DNA of 9,353 nucleotides from Desulfobacterales bacterium. GTDB lineage: Bacteria; Desulfobacterota; Desulfobacteria; Desulfobacterales; JAFDCJ01. This document shows positions 7,491 through 9,353 of this stretch, piece after piece. Location: NCBI GenBank assembly GCA_029939875.1, contig JAOZSC010000074.1:1-9353 (forward strand), written 5' to 3'. The notes beneath the pieces were generated by a model, which had not been told where the DNA came from, searched no databases, and was given only the letters and a program-made list of their open reading frames with translations. The translations under genes were made by a program, and so were the position numbers. Position 1 is the stretch's first letter. Each line of letters starts with the position of its first letter.

Positions 7491-7710
7491 ACCGATGTGA
7501 ATTGGTCGGTGCCTGGTGTTTTCTGGAAGCCGGTATGTTGCTCGGCTACTCCTTGTTTTCGCAGTGTTCCTTGTTTGGGATGAATGGCACGGGACTGATT
7601 GAATTTAGCAGATAAAAAGGTATCATCCCAAACAAGGAGCACGCTGCTGAGGCATAGATTCATACCGGCTGTAAGAAAATGGCAGGCGCCGGCCGATTCA
7701 CACCTTCGGT
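7491..7710 (+). repeat. long imperfect inverted repeat / probable hairpin RNA or hairpin element
   Basis: The 357-base gap between the mutase and pyk holds no convincing gene but a large foldback. The outer stem pairs 7496-7537 with 7661-7702: 33 Watson-Crick, 6 G.U and 3 mismatches over 42 positions. Its last ten positions are perfect (AGCCGGTATG, 7528-7537, with CATACCGGCT, 7661-7670). An asymmetric internal loop follows (7538-7560 against 7648-7660). The inner stem has seven pairs with one bulge, then a perfect 16-base arm, TCCTTGTTTGGGATGA (7568-7583) with its complement at 7623-7638, closed by a 39-base loop. Outer ends weaken at ACCG/CGGT (7491-7494/7707-7710). No flanking target duplication is clear. 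It could be a leader or small RNA, or a MITE-like hairpin element. Confidence 0.8.
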
Positions 7711-7754
7711 AGACCTCAACTGGAAAGCATCGATCTAATAAAAGGAGAAACCCC

Positions 7755-9185
7755 ATGGCTTTTCCCGCCAACAAAACCAAACTGGTCTGCACCGTCGGCC
7801 CGGCTTCAGACTCCCCAAAAATTCTGGAAAAAATGATTTCAGCCGGAATGAACGTGGCGCGGCTGAACTTTTCCCACGGTGACTTTTCCAGTCATAAAGA
7901 AACCATCCGAAAAATTCGGGAGGTGTCCCACGCCACCGGCAAAGAAGTGGCGATCATGGCGGACCTGCCGGGTCCCAAAATGCGCATCGGCCGTTTTGCC
8001 GAAGAACCCGTCGAGTTGGAAGCCGACCGTTCGTTTACCCTGACCACTGAAAAAATCACCGGTGACGTCCAGCGGGTTTCCGTCAGCTTTGAGCGCTTGC
8101 CCCGGGCCGTTGCTCCCGGCAACACCCTGTTTCTCAACGACGGCTACATTCAGCTGGAAGTGGTGTCGGTCACCGATACCGAGGTGCACTGCAAAGTGCT
8201 GGTAGGCGGCATGCTGCGCTCCCGCAAGGGCCTCAACCTGCCCGGCATCGACCTGGGCATCAGCGCATTTACCGATCACGACCGGGACTGCCTCAAATTC
8301 GCCCTGAAAAACGGCGTGGATGCTGTCAGCCAATCTTTTGTGGAAACCGGGGCCGACATTGATGCGGTGCGCGAAATGGCGGCTGAACTGGGGCATGATC
8401 CCTTCATCATCGCCAAAATCGAGCGCGCCAGTGCCCGGGAACACTTGAGCGACATCCTGCAGGCTGCCGACGGCATCATGATCGCCCGGGGCGACCTGGG
8501 GGTGGAAATTCCCATCGAGCAAATCGCGGTGGCCCAAAAAGAAATCATGCGCCTGGCCAATACCATGGGTAAACCGGTGATCACCGCCACCCAGATGCTG
8601 GAATCCATGACCACCAACCGGCGTCCGACCCGGGCGGAAGCCACCGATGTGGCCAATGCCATTTTAGATGGCACAGACTGCGTGATGCTTTCCGGTGAGT
8701 CTGCCATGGGAGAATATCCGGTAGAGTCCGTCGCCATGCTGGCCGCCATCGCCGCCGCCATTGAACCCCACCGGCCGGCCCATACCATCCCCGAAATCCT
8801 GGAGACCCGCCGGGAAAACGACAAACTCGGGCTGGCGGATTTGATTGCCTTAAGCGTTGGGACCACTTTGAACCGCATCACCCCGCCCACTGTCATCGTC
8901 CCTACCCGCAGCGGCGCCACGGCCCGCAGCATCACCCGCTTCCGGCTGCCGGTCTGGATTACGGCGGTCAGCTCGCTGAAAAAAACCTGCCGGGACCTCC
9001 TGTTTTCCTACGGCGTCATTGCGGTACACGAAACCGATCATCCGGAAAACTGGAAGCCCTGGGCCAAAAACTGGCTGCAATCCCGAGGAGTCGCGGGGGA
9101 CCTGGTGGTGCTGACCGAAGGGCCGTCAGCCAAGCATCCCGAACGCAACAATCGCATGGAAATCATCGACCTTCGCCGTGAGTAA
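7755..9185 (+). CDS. pyk: pyruvate kinase
   Basis: Pyruvate kinase transfers phosphate from phosphoenolpyruvate to ADP, giving pyruvate and ATP in the last step of glycolysis, in the cytoplasm and normally as a tetramer. The 476-residue length is typical. The TIM barrel carries NVARLNFSHG (33-42), the active-site block FIIAKIERASA with catalytic Lys221 and metal ligand Glu223, IARGDLGVEIP (243-253, Asp247), and ITATQMLESM with RPTRAEATDVANAI. A B domain lies at about 72-168 and a C-terminal domain from about 358, including the VPTRSGATAR segment. Instead of the DTKGPEIRT motif it has DLPGPKMRI (70-78), placing Lys75 where K+-dependent enzymes have Glu. The start ATG follows AAAGGAG (7741-7747) by seven bases. 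It lies 44 bases after the large hairpin, which may form part of its leader. Confidence 0.97.
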   Translation: MAFPANKTKLVCTVGPASDSPKILEKMISAGMNVARLNFSHGDFSSHKETIRKIREVSHATGKEVAIMADLPGPKMRIGRFAEEPVELEADRSFTLTTEKITGDVQRVSVSFERLPRAVAPGNTLFLNDGYIQLEVVSVTDTEVHCKVLVGGMLRSRKGLNLPGIDLGISAFTDHDRDCLKFALKNGVDAVSQSFVETGADIDAVREMAAELGHDPFIIAKIERASAREHLSDILQAADGIMIARGDLGVEIPIEQIAVAQKEIMRLANTMGKPVITATQMLESMTTNRRPTRAEATDVANAILDGTDCVMLSGESAMGEYPVESVAMLAAIAAAIEPHRPAHTIPEILETRRENDKLGLADLIALSVGTTLNRITPPTVIVPTRSGATARSITRFRLPVWITAVSSLKKTCRDLLFSYGVIAVHETDHPENWKPWAKNWLQSRGVAGDLVVLTEGPSAKHPERNNRMEIIDLRRE

Positions 9186-9218
9186 AGATAATTTCGTTTC
9201 CTGGGCCTTTCCAGTGTT

Positions 9219-9353
9219 TTACTGGCCCATAAACTCGCCGTCTTTAAACTCTCCGTGCTGCTGACGGCCGTCCGGGTAAGTCAGGGTGCCCTGACCGTTG
9301 CGCTGCCCGTCCTTGAACTCACCGCTGTATTTGGTGCCGTCCGGGTAGGTCAT
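9219..9353 (-). CDS. MORN-repeat protein, C-terminal fragment
   Basis: Only the last 44 residues are in the window; the gene enters from the right edge and ends at TAA (complement of 9219-9221). Two MORN-type units are plain: TYPDGTKYSGEFKDGQRNGQ, then GTLTYPDGRQQHGEFKDG, with the end EFMGQ. MORN repeats form a beta-sheet ribbon and are common in bacterial proteins of unknown role, sometimes with a signal peptide or other domains that would lie outside this window. The ATG at the very edge falls inside a repeat and is unlikely to be the true start. The gene converges on pyk with 33 bases between the stop codons. Confidence 0.85.
   Translation of the reverse strand: MTYPDGTKYSGEFKDGQRNGQGTLTYPDGRQQHGEFKDGEFMGQ

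Noticed and set aside
7142..7792. Leftward 216-codon frame covering the gap before pyk
   Set aside because: It overlaps the end of the mutase gene and the start of pyk, and its middle is the inverted repeat. The predicted protein has no recognisable domain and is best seen as a by-product of the hairpin sequence.
9202..9229. Shared terminator between pyk and the MORN gene (TGGGCC/GGCCCA arms)
   Set aside because: There is a six-base dyad with a competing CCAGT/ACTGG stem, but no T-run on either side and it overlaps the end of the MORN coding region.

Overview
The window is ordinary bacterial chromosome, dense with genes and moderately GC-rich. Its protein families are: an Mla-type lipid-transport permease, a long phosphate acetyltransferase with a BioD-like N-terminus, a GH13 sugar phosphorylase, a phosphohexomutase and a pyruvate kinase. 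The Mla permease implies a double-membraned (Gram-negative) cell. I suspect a Desulfobacterota (deltaproteobacterial) anaerobe from the style of these proteins, but no marker gene in the window proves it.

Layout. Bases 1-1038 read leftward: an mlaE-like permease cut by the window start, a possible 44-residue single-helix membrane protein, and an unrecognised 85-residue helical protein. A divergent intergenic region (1039-1214) carries two dyad symmetries. Four long rightward genes then follow: phosphate acetyltransferase (pta), a glucosylglycerate/sucrose-type phosphorylase, a phosphoglucomutase/phosphomannomutase with an unusual C-terminal extension, and pyruvate kinase (pyk). A convergent leftward gene encoding MORN repeats is cut by the right edge.

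Function. The rightward block is central carbon metabolism. The phosphorylase would release glucose 1-phosphate from an alpha-glucoside (best guess glucosylglycerate, a compatible solute). The mutase would turn it into glucose 6-phosphate, pyruvate kinase makes ATP and pyruvate at the end of glycolysis, and Pta interconverts acetyl-CoA and acetyl phosphate. The genes are separated by 82, 188 and 357 bases, so this is probably not one tight operon. A plausible terminator followed by a plausible promoter lies between the phosphorylase and the mutase.

The most unexpected item is non-coding. A roughly 220-base imperfect inverted repeat (about 7491-7710) fills the gap before pyk. Its two arms can form about 55 Watson-Crick pairs, and seven further stem positions are G.U on the plus strand with no A.C counterpart. 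That looks like a folded RNA or a hairpin-type mobile element. Other points of note are a pyruvate kinase with the lysine signature of the K+-independent clade, and a short repeat plus hairpin segment upstream of the mutase.
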